64,000 bases of DNA. Source: Rhodospirillales bacterium. Lineage in GTDB: Bacteria; Pseudomonadota; Alphaproteobacteria; Rhodospirillales; Casp-alpha2. Numbering within the stretch: position 1 is the first letter of the stretch; each line of letters opens with the position of its first letter. The notes beneath the pieces were generated by a model. That model searched no databases and had not been told where the DNA came from. It saw only the letters and a list, made by a program, of their open reading frames with translations. Location: positions 496,001-560,000 of the forward strand of contig JAEPQO010000002.1 in the NCBI GenBank assembly GCA_017640505.1. The letters run 5' to 3'. Shown here piece after piece: positions 1-10,037 of this stretch. A program made the translations under genes and the position numbers.

Positions 1-3000
1 GACCATCCGCAGTCGACGCGTCCGCGGAACCGGACAGCATGCCATCGATATAGAAATCGGCGTTGCCGTCCCGGTCGACGGAAATCGCAACGTGATGCCA
101 TCCGTCGGCATCGATGGCACCCGAGCTGCTGCCGCCGACGTTCAACTGCGCGCCGTCGCTCATCGAAAGGTTGATGAAGCCGCTCGCATCGACAAAGGCG
201 TAAACGCCTGCACCATCGGTATCGCGCTTGTCGAACAGCGCCATGCTGCTGCCGAGCGACGCCAGATCGACCCAGGCTTCCAACGTGTAATCGCTGGCAC
301 CGAAATCGACCGAGAAGCTGTCATCGACGTGCAGGTAGTCGTCCGTGCCGTCGAGCTGCACGAAGATCTGGCCGTCGCTGGCGCCGAGGACCGCCGGTGC
401 ATCGGCCTGCGGGTCGATCGTCACCGTGATCTGCTGCGTGCCGATGGCCCCATACTCATCGACCACCTTTACGGTGAACGTATCAATGCCGTTGAAATCC
501 TTGGCCGGACGATAGCTGTAAGCACCCGTGGTTTCATCGATGGTAAGCGTACCGTTTTCCGGTGCGCCGTCCGGCGCGACGCTGAAGGTGATCGCCTCGC
601 CTGCGAAATCGTCGGCGATGATACTGCCGGTCAGCGGTGTGTCTTCGTTGATGCTGGCATCGAGGGCCGCAATCGGCACCGGGTCCGACAGGTAGGCCGG
701 CGTGCCCGCAACGACGCCGTCGAGACCGCCCGCATAGTCGATGACGTCGTCGCCTGGTGCCGTCTCCCCGGCAGTGCCGTCGAGCCGCCAGTTGGCCACC
801 AGATCCGGATGATCGGGTGCGACGTAACCGTTCATTTCGGCGCGGATTTCATCCCCGGTCCGCGCCGCATCCCAGAACCGGATGTCGGACAGGCTACCGT
901 CGAAGAACCATTCGGCCTGACTGCGGCTGGAGCCGATGGCGCCTGCCTCAGTGGCGGCGTCGTAGTTGATCCCACCCGGCACATTGACCGTGGCGGCTGC
1001 CGACCCATCCAGATAAAGGGTCAGGTCGTTCGTGCTTGAATCAAACGTTGCCGCCGCATGGTGCCAGCCGCCGTCGTTCACCGTTATATCCGTGTTCAGC
1101 GTATTGCCAGCGGCGGTCACCTGCAGTTGATCGCTGGCGTTAACCGCGAGCCCCAAACGAAGCGAGCCCGACGTGCCGCCAAACAGAATGATCTGCTGGT
1201 TCAAACTCGATGAGGCCTCGGTCTGGAACCAGCCTTCGAGGGTGAACGATCCGCCCCCGACTTCCAGTGCCGCGGCCGCTGACTGCCCCAAGCCGACGGA
1301 ATCTAACGTGGTCGGATCGAAGGTCATGCCGTGGCGTACATTATCACCCAGCAGCAGCGGCGAGCTGTCCACGAAAGCCGCGTTCCCAACCAGGGTGCCG
1401 TCAATTGCCGTCGTGTTCGTCTGCGCATCACTTGCATCGCCGTTCAGAGGGAAGTACCCGAGCAGTCCGGTTTCATCACCGTTCAGGCGCACATCCTTTT
1501 CGGCCGATATCTGCGTATCTGTGCGGGCCGAGTCCCAGAAACGGACATCTGCCATTTCGCCATCAAAATTCAGACTCGGAACACCGGTCGCGCCAAGCGC
1601 CGCCGTTCCTGCCACAAGACCGGGGGCCGTCGGGTTCGCGGTCGTTTCAACGATGCCGTCGACGATAATCTGCAGTTGGTTGGCTGGGCTGGTGGCCGAA
1701 TATGACACTGCAACATGGTGCCAGGTGCCGTCGGCAATGTTAGTGGTTCCGCTCGGATGTCCGACAGCATTGAAAACAACGAATTCCGCCAGCCCGCTTG
1801 AGTTGATTTGCAGCCGGGCGCTTTCCGAAGAATTTCCTTCGGTACCGAGCTGAATGAGGACTTCACCGCCTGCGGGCGGCGAGTCCAGTTTCACCCAGGT
1901 CTCCCAGGTAAAATCACTGGAGATCAGATTGGCACCCGTTCCAAGGTCGATATAGTCGCCATCACCGTCGAATGTCGCAACATCGGCACGCAAATCGACC
2001 GGCGGACCTTGAAGAACCTGCGCATCGTTGCCGGTGAGCGTCAGGTCGGTCGCGGTGCCGTCTGCGTTGATGCTGTCGAACGTCCAGTTGGCGACAAGAC
2101 CCGGGTTTTCGGAAACGCTTTCCGGCGTTTCGAGCACGTGGCGGTAATTATCGGCAATCTCGTCGGCGGTGCGGGCCAAGCTCCATGCGCGCACGTCCGC
2201 GATTTCGCCCTCAAACGGCGCACTCCCCGCGTTGTTGTCGCCAATTACGAGCGACCCGGACGCCAGGTTCGGCGTCGTGCTGGTCGTGCTGCCCGCAAGC
2301 ACCCCGTCCAGGTAAAGCGTGTAGCTGCCGCCGCCATCGTGGCTGAACGCCGCATGGTGCCACTGGCCGTCGTTCACGGGGTCGACGTCGGACGCGATCG
2401 AGAACTGGCTGTTGACGCTGCCGCTCAGATTGCCGCTGGCGTCGATAAACATGCCCGCGCCCTGGCCGGCAGCAACCGCACCGACATCGAGCAGGCTTTG
2501 CAGCCCGGTTGCGGAAGACTTAAACCAGGTTTCATAGGTAAATGCGCCGGCGCCGGTCAGGATATTCGTCGCATCGTTCAAGGTGACCTTATCTTCGACA
2601 CCGTCGAACTGCAGGGAACTGACGCTTCCCTCCACGCCCAGTGCCTGCGGCGGTTCGTTGACAACTGCTTCAATCCCGTTGGCGGTGTATATGAGTTCCA
2701 CCGACTGATTTGCAGCCAGCCCGGTCACGTTTATGGTCTCGAATTCCTGCAGCGGGTCGGCTGTGCCATCGGTATGCGTGACGATCTGGAAGGAATCACC
2801 TGCGTTCGCGCCACTGGTGAAGTTCAGGTTCAGCACGTCGCTCTGACCGGAAAGGTTCAATACGGTGGTCGAGACAGAGTCGAAATTGGACGTATCCGTA
2901 ATGTCGAGCGACACGGCACCGAAGCTCGAGAAATCGATGCCGTCCTCGACTTCGATATACGCCGTCTCGGCGCCGACGGTGGCCTGGAAGATGGTGTAGT

Positions 3001-6000
3001 TGCCGGTGGCATCCGAACGGGTGCCGCTCTGGTTCCAGGTGCCGAAATTGTCGATCAGCCTGACCTGATCCTGATTATCGCCCTGGATCACCAGCCGGTT
3101 GTTCGAATCCGTGACCTGAATGACGCCCGCGGCATCCATATACAGGTCGTTGCTGTTCGCTCCCGACAGCAGGATGTTCTCGATCTCGTAAAGCGCAGCA
3201 TAGGCATCGACCGCACCGCTCGGCACCGTCGGTGCCGACGGGTCCGTCGGGCCATATGCAATCGAATAAGCGCCGTCGTTCTGGATGACGACCGTGTCGT
3301 TTCCGTCATCACCGCTGACAAGGCCGTCCACGCCGTCATAGATCAGGGTGTCGTCGCCGTCACCGCCGAACAGGTAATCATCGCCCGCACCACCGTCGAG
3401 GGTGTCGTCGCCGCCTTCGCCATAGAGATCGTTGTCGTCCGCATCGCCAGTGATGACGTCGTTGTATTGGGACCCGGAGACGCCTTCGATGTCGTTCAGG
3501 ATGTCGGTGCCGGCACCGCCCGTTGCGCTGCCCGCGGCGAGATCGACGGTGACCCCGCTGGTGGCGGTCTCGTAAATAACCTCGTCGAAATCGAGACTGT
3601 CTGTACTGCCGTTGATCGTGTCATTGCCGGCACCGCCGAGGAAGGCATTGTCGCCGGTCCCGCCGTTCAGCTCATCGTCGCCCGAGCTGCCGACAAGGAA
3701 GTCCCGCCCGGCGCCGCCGGTCAGTGTGCTGCCGCCTGACGTCGCGAACAGGATTTCATCGCCGCCTGACGCGGTATCGCCCGGCGTAAACGTAAACGTC
3801 TCGGGATCGTCACCGGCCGACGTGAACGTGATGGATTGAAGCGGTGTCAGGCCGAATACACCGGTGACCGTCGTCGTATGATCGTTGTTGTTCGTGTCGG
3901 TGAACGTAACGACCAGGTTCGCGCCGGACTTTTCCAGGGTTTTCACCGTGCGGTCGGTCAGTTCGAGGATCAATTCGTCATTGCCGGCGTCCGGGACGAT
4001 GGTATCGTTGCCTTCGGACAGGGTATAGATGTCGTTGCCCGCCCCGCCGATGAGGGTATCGTCTCCGGCACCGCCGTTCAGATCGTCGTTCCCGGCCCCG
4101 CCGATCAACAGGTCATTGCCGGCGCCGCCGTCGATGGTATCGTCGCCATGCTGCGCATAAACCAGGTCGTTGCCGTCGCCGGCGGAGATGGACTGCGTCC
4201 CCTCGTCGCCAAGCAAAAGATCATCGCCCGATGTCGCAGCCTCGCGCAGGTTGGCGAGGTCTATCGTCTGATCAGCAAACTGCAGGGTTTCCACGTCATA
4301 AAGCGTGTCCGTTCCCAGCCCACCGCCTGCCGTGCCGTCGTAATGCGTGACCGTCCCGGCGTCGACGTCCCCATTACTGTCGAATGTGACCGAGAAGGTG
4401 AATTCCTCGACATTGGCATTGAATACCGCCGTATCATCACCGTCATCGCCGTAGATGGTGTCGTTTCCGATACCGCCCTCGATGACATCGTTCCCGGCCT
4501 CGCCGAAGACGACGTCGGCGCCGTCGCCGGCCGTGATCGTATCGCTACCCGAAAGCCCGTCGATGATGTCCCGCCCGGATGAACCGGCCAGCGTTTCGCC
4601 GGCGGCCGTGCCGTTGATGACATTGGTGCCGCTGGCAAAGCTGACGTGCGATGCATCGCTGAGATAGGTGCTGAAATAAGATGAATCGACACCACTAAAG
4701 CTGGCGCCCGCGACTGTGTTCAGGTGGTTTGCGACCGCCCCCATGGCATGGTGCGCGGCCTGCGCCAGTGCATCGAAGGTCGCCGCGTCATCCCCGGTGT
4801 AGGTGTTGAAGTGCCCGGTGACCTCGCGAATCAACGGACCGACGCTGGCCGCGACATGATCGGTCACGTCGGTGCCGGTAAACCCGGTCACATTCGCGGC
4901 GACCGTGTTCAGGATCGCTTCCAGTCCGTCGTCGGAATCGAACGCGGGCGAACCGGCGGCGATCTGGTTGGCGAGCGCGCTCATCACCTCCTCGATCACT
5001 TCGCTGGTGGTGAGGTTTGCGTTCGTGCCGGTGATGGCCTTGGTCAGGATCTGCACCGTCGACATGATCTTGAGGCCGGCGGAGAACGTCGCCCCGTGGG
5101 TTTGCGCGAGCGGATCGAAATTCCTCAGATCCTCACCCGCCGGGAGCGAGAAGCCGAGCGCCGTAAGCACCGCGTCGTGCGCGGCATCGGCATTGGTCGC
5201 AACACCGTTGTCGACCATGTGCTGGATCAGCGTGGTCAGCGGCGTGACGGTCGCCGCGGTGCCGGATCCGCCGGGTGCCTTCAGGATCCCTTCGAACCTG
5301 AGGCCGGTGGTGACGTCAACACCGCCGGTGACATAAACCGGTTGACCCGCGAACTGCGACGGAATGGAAAGCGTGTACTGGCCTAAAACGTTCGTGGTGG
5401 TCGAGGTCTCCCCACTATCGAAAATGCCGTTCCCGTTTTCGTCGACGAAGACCGTCGCGCCGCGCAGATACCCGTCGATGACGTTACCTCCGGCGCTGAC
5501 ATCCGGCGGATCGGTCGGATCAGCCGGCGTGGTCGGGTCATTGGTTGTGGTATCCACCGGCGGTGATGTTGTCGGGGGAGATATCGGCGATATCGGCGAT
5601 ACCGGCGAGATGGGTGAAATCGGGGAGGCTGGAGGAGACGTCGGCGGAGACGTCGGCGGAGACAACGTTACGGGTGGCGATGTCCCCTCGCCGTCGCCTT
5701 CACCGTCACCATTACCGTCACCGTCACCTGTGCCGTCACCAGTACCATCGCCCGTGCCGTCACCAGTACCATCGCCCGTGCCATCGCCAGTACCGTCGCC
5801 GGTACCATCGCCCGTGCCGTCGCCGGTACCATCGCCCGTGCCGTCGCCGGTACCTTCGCCCGTCCCGTCACCGTCGCCATCGCCCGTCCCGTCACCGGTA
5901 CCATCGCCGTCGCCATCCCCCGTGCCGTCGCCGTCGCCATCACCGGTGCCATCCCCCGTGCCGTCGCCATCCCCGGTGCCGTCACCTTCACCGTCTTCAT

Positions 6001-7741
6001 TGCCGCCCTGCTGCTGCGCGGCCGCCTGGGCCGCGGCCTCGGCAGCGGCCGCCGCCTCCTCGGCCGCGGCTGCACGTACGGCGGCTTCCTCGGCCTTGGC
6101 CTGGGCTTCGGCCTGTTTCTGCTCGGCGCGGGCCGTCGCTTCCTGTTCCTGCGCTTCGGCCTGCTGGGCTTCCTGCTCGACGGCCTGTTTCTGCTGTTCG
6201 ATTTCCTGTTTGACGTGGGTCTGGACCCCAGCCGCATCGGCGGCTTCGACGACCGCGGCTTCGGGTGACTTATCCAGGGCCTGCGCCTTGGCCGCCGCCG
6301 CCACCTTGGCCGCTGCCGCCGCCTCGGCCTGCTTGGTCGCCGCCTCGGCACCGATCTGCGCGGCTTCGGCTTCCTTGGCGGCACTTTCCGCCGCCGCCGC
6401 CTCGGCCGCTGCCGCCGCCGCTGCTGCCGCCGCCGCTTCCGCCGCTGCTGCCGCTTCTGCTTCTGCTGCCGCCGCTGCCGCCGCTTCCGCTGCTGCTGCT
6501 GCCGCCGCCTGTTCTTCCGCCGTGGTCGCCGCCGCCGCTGCCGCTTCGGCTTCCGCGGCCGCTGCTGCCGCCGCCGCTGCCTGTTCCGCCGCCGCGGCCG
6601 CCGCTGCTTCCTGGGCTGCCGCCGCTTCCTGAGCCGCCGCCGCTTCCTGAGCGGCCGCCTGCGCCTCGGCATTCGCCGCTTCTTCCTGCTGCGCGGCTTC
6701 GTCGGCTTCGGCCTGTTTCTGTTCCTTTTCCTGTTCGGCCTGTTCGGCCTGCTGGCGCACCTGCTGGGCTTCTTCGAACGCCTGGCTGGCTTCTTCGACC
6801 ACTTCCGGCGCCAGCGAGTTCTCGGCATTCGGCAGGTTCTTCATCGCCTGACCGAAGGCCTGCCCGAACTGGCGCGCCGTCATGACGAACGGTTCAGACG
6901 GCGCATCGCCCCGGCTGGAAACGGACATCGCCTGGAAGGCCTGGTTAATGACCTTCGAGCCGGCATCGGTCGAGACTGTGATTTCACCGACGAAATCACC
7001 GCGCTCGTTGGTGATCGCGATGGTGATCTGGCCCTGCGCGTTGACGCCGCCGCCGCCCGCGGTGCCGCGGATACCGATAGTCGCCGTCGGCGTGTCGACG
7101 ACCATGGCGTCGACGCCGGTCTTGGCGATCTGACCGGAAACGAAGGTGAACGCGCCCTGCAACAGGGAAATCGCAGCCTCGCCCTGCTGCGCGGCGGGGT
7201 CGTAGATCATCTCGTCGAGGACCATCCGGCCCCCTTCGCCAAGTGCGAACGTGCTTTCGTCGGCAAACACGATGCCGACTGCGCCGGCCTTGCCGGTTTC
7301 GATCACATCGCCCTGGAACACGGGGTCGCCGGCCTGCAGGGTCACCTTGGAGCCGTCGGCGCGCGTGACCTCGACCGTACCTTCAATGGTCTCGACGGTG
7401 CCGATCGGCTCGACCTGGGCCAGTTCCCCGGACTGTGCGACCTGCACGCCGGTTCGGGGGCCGGCCAGAATGGTCGCGGTTTCGCCCTTAAGGACGACAC
7501 CGTCAGGGGTGGTGATATTCGGGGGATCGGGAAGATTAAAGTAGTCGCGGACGATAACGACCTGTCCGTCGGGGCCTTTGATGACGAGGTCGGGACCTTC
7601 ACGATCGAAATCGGCGCGGAGGAACCAGGCCTCGCCGATCACCACATCCTTGCCGGCTTCCGCCGTGATCAGGATGTGTTCGTTACCGGATGATCCTGCG
7701 CTTCCTGCAGCGGATCCGGTGTCCGGTGGCATGTTGTTCAT
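1..7741 (-). CDS. Giant FecR / RTX / LamG repeat surface protein (C-terminus beyond left edge)
   Basis: The reading frame stays consistent from ATG 7741 to the left edge at four checkpoints (about 2580 codons), with no stop seen; the C-terminus lies outside. In order: FecR-like domain (about residues 95-245); Ala/Glu/Gln-rich coiled coil (about 300-580); Gly-Asp-Thr repeat tract (about 580-682); Ser/Thr/Pro linker (to about 745); SdrB/CNA-B-like module with the DENGNGIFD motif; RTX nonapeptides of the GGAGND type in four blocks (about 1040-1480); LamG-like domains coded near 2640-2160, 1985-1500 and 1335-860; a cadherin-like domain (about 680-420) and a fourth LamG cut by the edge. There is no N-terminal signal peptide, and RTX repeats usually mean type I secretion, so export by an ABC/HlyD/TolC system with action as a calcium-dependent adhesin or matrix protein is inferred. 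No transporter genes are in view. Start 7741 follows a G-rich stretch; ATG 7732 is an alternative. Confidence 0.88.
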   Translation of the reverse strand, partial: MNNMPPDTGSAAGSAGSSGNEHILITAEAGKDVVIGEAWFLRADFDREGPDLVIKGPDGQVVIVRDYFNLPDPPNITTPDGVVLKGETATILAGPRTGVQVAQSGELAQVEPIGTVETIEGTVEVTRADGSKVTLQAGDPVFQGDVIETGKAGAVGIVFADESTFALGEGGRMVLDEMIYDPAAQQGEAAISLLQGAFTFVSGQIAKTGVDAMVVDTPTATIGIRGTAGGGGVNAQGQITIAITNERGDFVGEITVSTDAGSKVINQAFQAMSVSSRGDAPSEPFVMTARQFGQAFGQAMKNLPNAENSLAPEVVEEASQAFEEAQQVRQQAEQAEQEKEQKQAEADEAAQQEEAANAEAQAAAQEAAAAQEAAAAQEAAAAAAAEQAAAAAAAAAEAEAAAAAATTAEEQAAAAAAAEAAAAAAAEAEAAAAAEAAAAAAAAAAAEAAAAESAAKEAEAAQIGAEAATKQAEAAAAAKVAAAAKAQALDKSPEAAVVEAADAAGVQTHVKQEIEQQKQAVEQEAQQAEAQEQEATARAEQKQAEAQAKAEEAAVRAAAAEEAAAAAEAAAQAAAQQQGGNEDGEGDGTGDGDGTGDGTGDGDGDGTGDGDGDGTGDGTGDGDGDGTGEGTGDGTGDGTGDGTGDGTGDGTGDGTGDGTGDGTGDGTGDGTGDGDGNGDGEGDGEGTSPPVTLSPPTSPPTSPPASPISPISPVSPISPISPPTTSPPVDTTTNDPTTPADPTDPPDVSAGGNVIDGYLRGATVFVDENGNGIFDSGETSTTTNVLGQYTLSIPSQFAGQPVYVTGGVDVTTGLRFEGILKAPGGSGTAATVTPLTTLIQHMVDNGVATNADAAHDAVLTALGFSLPAGEDLRNFDPLAQTHGATFSAGLKIMSTVQILTKAITGTNANLTTSEVIEEVMSALANQIAAGSPAFDSDDGLEAILNTVAANVTGFTGTDVTDHVAASVGPLIREVTGHFNTYTGDDAATFDALAQAAHHAMGAVANHLNTVAGASFSGVDSSYFSTYLSDASHVSFASGTNVINGTAAGETLAGSSGRDIIDGLSGSDTITAGDGADVVFGEAGNDVIEGGIGNDTIYGDDGDDTAVFNANVEEFTFSVTFDSNGDVDAGTVTHYDGTAGGGLGTDTLYDVETLQFADQTIDLANLREAATSGDDLLLGDEGTQSISAGDGNDLVYAQHGDDTIDGGAGNDLLIGGAGNDDLNGGAGDDTLIGGAGNDIYTLSEGNDTIVPDAGNDELILELTDRTVKTLEKSGANLVVTFTDTNNNDHTTTVTGVFGLTPLQSITFTSAGDDPETFTFTPGDTASGGDEILFATSGGSTLTGGAGRDFLVGSSGDDELNGGTGDNAFLGGAGNDTINGSTDSLDFDEVIYETATSGVTVDLAAGSATGGAGTDILNDIEGVSGSQYNDVITGDADDNDLYGEGGDDTLDGGAGDDYLFGGDGDDTLIYDGVDGLVSGDDGNDTVVIQNDGAYSIAYGPTDPSAPTVPSGAVDAYAALYEIENILLSGANSNDLYMDAAGVIQVTDSNNRLVIQGDNQDQVRLIDNFGTWNQSGTRSDATGNYTIFQATVGAETAYIEVEDGIDFSSFGAVSLDITDTSNFDSVSTTVLNLSGQSDVLNLNFTSGANAGDSFQIVTHTDGTADPLQEFETINVTGLAANQSVELIYTANGIEAVVNEPPQALGVEGSVSSLQFDGVEDKVTLNDATNILTGAGAFTYETWFKSSATGLQSLLDVGAVAAGQGAGMFIDASGNLSGSVNSQFSIASDVDPVNDGQWHHAAFSHDGGGSYTLYLDGVLAGSTTSTTPNLASGSLVIGDNNAGSAPFEGEIADVRAWSLARTADEIADNYRHVLETPESVSENPGLVANWTFDSINADGTATDLTLTGNDAQVLQGPPVDLRADVATFDGDGDYIDLGTGANLISSDFTWETWVKLDSPPAGGEVLIQLGTEGNSSESARLQINSSGLAEFVVFNAVGHPSGTTNIADGTWHHVAVSYSATSPANQLQIIVDGIVETTANPTAPGLVAGTAALGATGVPSLNFDGEMADVRFWDSARTDTQISAEKDVRLNGDETGLLGYFPLNGDASDAQTNTTAIDGTLVGNAAFVDSSPLLLGDNVRHGMTFDPTTLDSVGLGQSAAAALEVGGGSFTLEGWFQTEASSSLNQQIILFGGTSGSLRLGLAVNASDQLQVTAAGNTLNTDITVNDGGWHHAAATFDSSTNDLTLYLDGSAAATVNVPGGINYDAATEAGAIGSSRSQAEWFFDGSLSDIRFWDAARTGDEIRAEMNGYVAPDHPDLVANWRLDGTAGETAPGDDVIDYAGGLDGVVAGTPAYLSDPVPIAALDASINEDTPLTGSIIADDFAGEAITFSVAPDGAPENGTLTIDETTGAYSYRPAKDFNGIDTFTVKVVDEYGAIGTQQITVTIDPQADAPAVLGASDGQIFVQLDGTDDYLHVDDSFSVDFGASDYTLEAWVDLASLGSSMALFDKRDTDGAGVYAFVDASGFINLSMSDGAQLNVGGSSSGAIDADGWHHVAISVDRDGNADFYIDGMLSGSADASTADG

Positions 7742-7832
7742 GCAGAGCCCCCCGAAGGCTCAGTGTCCGCAAGCCCCCCGACCGCAAAACACATCAAAAA
7801 ATGACGCCAAAGACGGAAGCTTCTTTTCCATC

Positions 7833-7873
7833 TGTCACAGTTAACGCCACATTCTCCTGAACACACTGTGACA
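7833..7873. promoter_or_regulatory. Inverted repeat upstream of the giant surface-protein gene
   Basis: Perfect 8-bp arms TGTCACAG (7833-7840) and CTGTGACA (7866-7873) are separated by 25 bp, so the arm centres are about three helical turns apart. They lie 92-132 bp upstream of the giant gene start and just before an AT-rich run (7876-7905) that leads towards the divergent gene. This arrangement fits a dimer-of-dimers operator for either divergent gene, but no regulator can be assigned. Confidence 0.3.
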
Positions 7874-7938
7874 AGCATCACTTTTAGCTAAAATTTTAAT
7901 TAAATTCGGGCAGTTGGCCCGATTGATCAAGGCGTTTA

Positions 7939-8598
7939 GTGTATCCGAACGAGCTGCCATTCAAACCACGTATAAACCCGCGGAACATGCCCGAAAAAAT
8001 ACAACCGAACGCCGCCACACAGAGCGTCACGCGAAAGGACCTGGAAGTCCCCGATATCGAGTGGGTGTTCGGCTATGGTTCGTTGATGTGGCGTCCCGGA
8101 TTCCGGTTTCTGGACCAATGTCCGGCGCGGCTAGACGGCTATCATCGTGCGCCCTGCATCTATTCGCACCATCACCGCGGCACGATCGATGTGCCGGGGC
8201 TCGTTCTGGGACTGGACAGCGGCGGTTCCTGCCACGGCATTGCCTTCAAAATAGACATTAAAGATAGACCGCAAATCGTTGAATATCTTTATGAAAGAGA
8301 GATGATCGGATACGCGTACAAGCCGGCATGCCTGGACATCGAGATCGGCCATGACCGCGTCACGGCCTTCACCTTCGTCGCCGATCCGGATCACGATCAA
8401 TACGCCGGCGATCTGGGCGAGGAACGGGCCGCCGACATCATCATGCGGGCCGAGGGAATCAGCGGGCTCAACCGGGATTACCTGATGAACACCGTCGAGA
8501 AGCTCGAGCACGAGGGGTTCGCCGAGCCCGACCTCGTCCGTTTGCGCTACCGGGTGCGTCTGTTGACCGGTGAAATCGACCAGGGCGGCGGCATCTGA
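7939..8598 (+). CDS. chaC: ChaC-like gamma-glutamylcyclotransferase
   Basis: Members of this family cleave gamma-glutamyl peptides, chiefly glutathione, to 5-oxoproline and a Cys-containing dipeptide in the cytosol. The protein has the family hallmark VFGYGSLMW followed by RPGF near the N-terminus, the EREMIGYAYKP segment in the middle, and a total of about 219 residues, which is normal for bacterial ChaC. The GTG at 7939 has AAGG six bases upstream; an in-frame ATG at 7987 would give 203 residues and still include the whole domain, so the start is uncertain. It is divergent from the giant surface-protein gene, with about 200 bp of AT-rich sequence between them. The gene stands alone, with no glutathione genes nearby. 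Confidence 0.9.
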   Translation: MYPNELPFKPRINPRNMPEKIQPNAATQSVTRKDLEVPDIEWVFGYGSLMWRPGFRFLDQCPARLDGYHRAPCIYSHHHRGTIDVPGLVLGLDSGGSCHGIAFKIDIKDRPQIVEYLYEREMIGYAYKPACLDIEIGHDRVTAFTFVADPDHDQYAGDLGEERAADIIMRAEGISGLNRDYLMNTVEKLEHEGFAEPDLVRLRYRVRLLTGEIDQGGGI

Positions 8599-8717
8599 TA
8601 CCGCTGGAAGCGGATATGACGCCGTATGCGAACGTGGTATCCTCAGATTCTCATCGGGCGATTCTCTGGGCCGGGGATTCACGAAGCGTTAACCAAGTCG
8701 ACACTAGGATACGGGCC

Positions 8718-9005
8718 ATGGCAGAAGATAAGGAATACGGCGTCAAGAGCGACGGCTCGCGCAGCGAGATGGAAGCCGTTCTCGACGTCAAACTCGAGGT
8801 TACAGCAGTGCTGGGCACGGCCTACATGCCGATCAGCCAGATCCTGAAACTCGGCCGTGGCGCGGTTGTCGAACTGGACCGTTCCGTGGGCGAGGACATC
8901 GAGCTTCATGCCAATAACCAGCTCATCGCCAAGGGGGAGGTCATCGTCGTCGAAGACCGGCTTGGCGTCACCGTCAACGACGTGATCAAGAGCCCTTCCG
9001 GCTAA
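8718..9005 (+). CDS. fliN: Flagellar motor switch protein FliN
   Basis: This 95-residue protein is almost entirely the FliN/SpoA C-terminal surface-presentation domain: a short charged N-terminus, then VLDVKLEVTAVLG, the ISQILKLGRGAVVELD block and the NNQLIAKGEVIVVEDRLGV block that define FliN. FliN forms the lower part of the flagellar C-ring and contacts FliH for export. The ATG at 8718 is preceded by AGGA eight bases away. Most alphaproteobacterial fliN genes sit with fliF/G/H/M, but here the neighbours are ChaC and a short conserved protein and no other flagellar gene is in the window. Assignment to the family is firm; whether it is the sole motor FliN is not known. Confidence 0.88.
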   Translation: MAEDKEYGVKSDGSRSEMEAVLDVKLEVTAVLGTAYMPISQILKLGRGAVVELDRSVGEDIELHANNQLIAKGEVIVVEDRLGVTVNDVIKSPSG

Positions 9006-9028
9006 CCGGGGGCTTTGCGAGGTCTGCC

Positions 9029-9232
9029 ATGATGATTTCCGCCGACGTTTATCGAACCGCGACGCTTATGATCGGGGAATACGGTGAATTCGCACCCGCC
9101 GGTGCATTCATCAAGGCCGATCAACTCCGCGATGCCGGGGACAGCGCAGGCCGCGAAGTGTGGCTCAGGATCGCGCGCGCCGCCGAGGAGCTTCTGTCGG
9201 AAGACCGTCCGCAGGACAGTGTTCTCCACTGA
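9029..9232 (+). CDS. Small conserved protein with ISADVYRTA / KADQLRDAGD motif
   Basis: A 67-residue cytoplasmic protein starting 24 bp after fliN, probably co-transcribed. It resembles a family of short alphaproteobacterial proteins in which a helical segment (YRTATLMIGEYGEFA) is followed by KADQLRDAGDSAG and a C-terminal VWLRIARAAEELL helix; I recall this pattern as a domain of unknown function (possibly DUF6961) but cannot confirm the number. It has no Cys, no membrane segment and no signal peptide. Function is unknown. It ends 28 bp before the stop of a convergent lipoprotein gene. Confidence 0.7.
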   Translation: MMISADVYRTATLMIGEYGEFAPAGAFIKADQLRDAGDSAGREVWLRIARAAEELLSEDRPQDSVLH

Positions 9233-9260
9233 CCCCCTCGCCGCCCCGGAACAGCGGCGT

Positions 9261-9515
9261 CTATCCGTTTTCCTTGACGCATTTGAACGTGCTGACGCGG
9301 GTGCCGACGAAATAGGTGCTTTCCCGCGAGCCTTCCTGCACTTTCACCGCCGTCTTGCCGAAGAACGCGCAATGCCGGTCGGCGCGCTGCTGGATCAGCA
9401 GATCGTTTTCGGAAGAATGTCGGATCGATATGCCGGTTTCGTCTTTCGAAACGACGGCACATCCGGCGAGAATCATAAAGGCCGCGAGCACGGCTAAGCG
9501 TTTGTATTTGTCCAT
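9261..9515 (-). CDS. Small lipoprotein of unknown function
   Basis: An 84-residue protein with a typical lipoprotein signal: MDKYKRLAVLAAFMILAGC, with the lipobox LAGC placing the lipidated Cys at residue 19. The mature part is about 65 residues, with two further Cys (in RHCAFFG and TFKCVK) that could form a disulfide in the periplasm. No known domain is recognised. It converges with the preceding small gene and is divergent from the cNMP-binding gene, about 85 bp away. Confidence 0.65.
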   Translation of the reverse strand: MDKYKRLAVLAAFMILAGCAVVSKDETGISIRHSSENDLLIQQRADRHCAFFGKTAVKVQEGSRESTYFVGTRVSTFKCVKENG

Positions 9516-9601
9516 GACACCGGATTATCATACCCGCGCCGCAAAATCACAATCATGACTGGTAAGAAGACCAGCTGGCAGGGGAAGAGAGGGCGCTGAA
9601 C

Positions 9602-10036
9602 ATGAACCTGAGCGGGGCGTTTCCGAAACTGACCGACGAAGAGCACGCTTGGCTCGTTTCCAGCGCGGAAACGCTGACGTACGGATCCGGTGACGCTGTC
9701 ATCTCCGAGGGCGACGTGATCGAAAGCCTGCTCATCATCAAGTCCGGATTCCTGCGCGTCACGCGGGTTTATCTCGATGAAATCTGCGCCGAATTCGCAG
9801 GCCCGCTCGGCCCCGGTGAAGTGATCGGCGAAATGTCGCTGATGGACCGCAAAGGCGCCAGTGCCAACCTGATCGCGGACGGTTCGGCGGAAATCCTGTC
9901 GATTCCGAAAAGGATCCTGTTCGAAAAACTCGAGAACGACGTCAGCTTCGCGGCGCGGTTTTACGAAAGCCTCTTCCTCGATGTCACCCGAAAGCTTCGC
10001 TCGACCAACCAGCGGGTGATGCCCGTTCCGCCCTGA
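9602..10036 (+). CDS. Stand-alone cyclic-nucleotide-binding domain protein
   Basis: A 144-residue protein that consists of one cNMP-binding (Crp-like) beta-roll domain. The phosphate-binding-cassette region reads GPGEVIGEMSLMDRKGASANLIA, close to the CRP pattern of a Gly-Glu pair followed by an Arg/Ala segment, here with K-G-A-S-A in place of R-x-A-T. It then has a long C-helix (FYESLFLDVTRKLRSTNQRV). It ends after the C-helix, so there is no helix-turn-helix and it is unlikely to bind DNA by itself. An AG-rich ribosome site (GAGAGG) lies upstream of ATG 9602. The next gene begins one base after the stop, indicating translational coupling with the hydrolase. The ligand is unknown. Confidence 0.8.
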   Translation: MNLSGAFPKLTDEEHAWLVSSAETLTYGSGDAVISEGDVIESLLIIKSGFLRVTRVYLDEICAEFAGPLGPGEVIGEMSLMDRKGASANLIADGSAEILSIPKRILFEKLENDVSFAARFYESLFLDVTRKLRSTNQRVMPVPP

Positions 10037-10037
10037 C

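Noticed and set aside
1808-3739. A 643-residue plus-strand open frame
   Set aside because: It is opposite the RTX and LamG parts of the giant gene, has no recognisable motif, and the minus frame carries clear domains.
5364-6632. A 422-residue plus-strand open frame rich in Pro-Ser-Pro-Val opposite the giant gene
   Set aside because: It is the shadow of the Gly-Asp and Ala-rich tracts on the other strand; the repeats keep several frames free of stops, and there is no ribosome site or start context.
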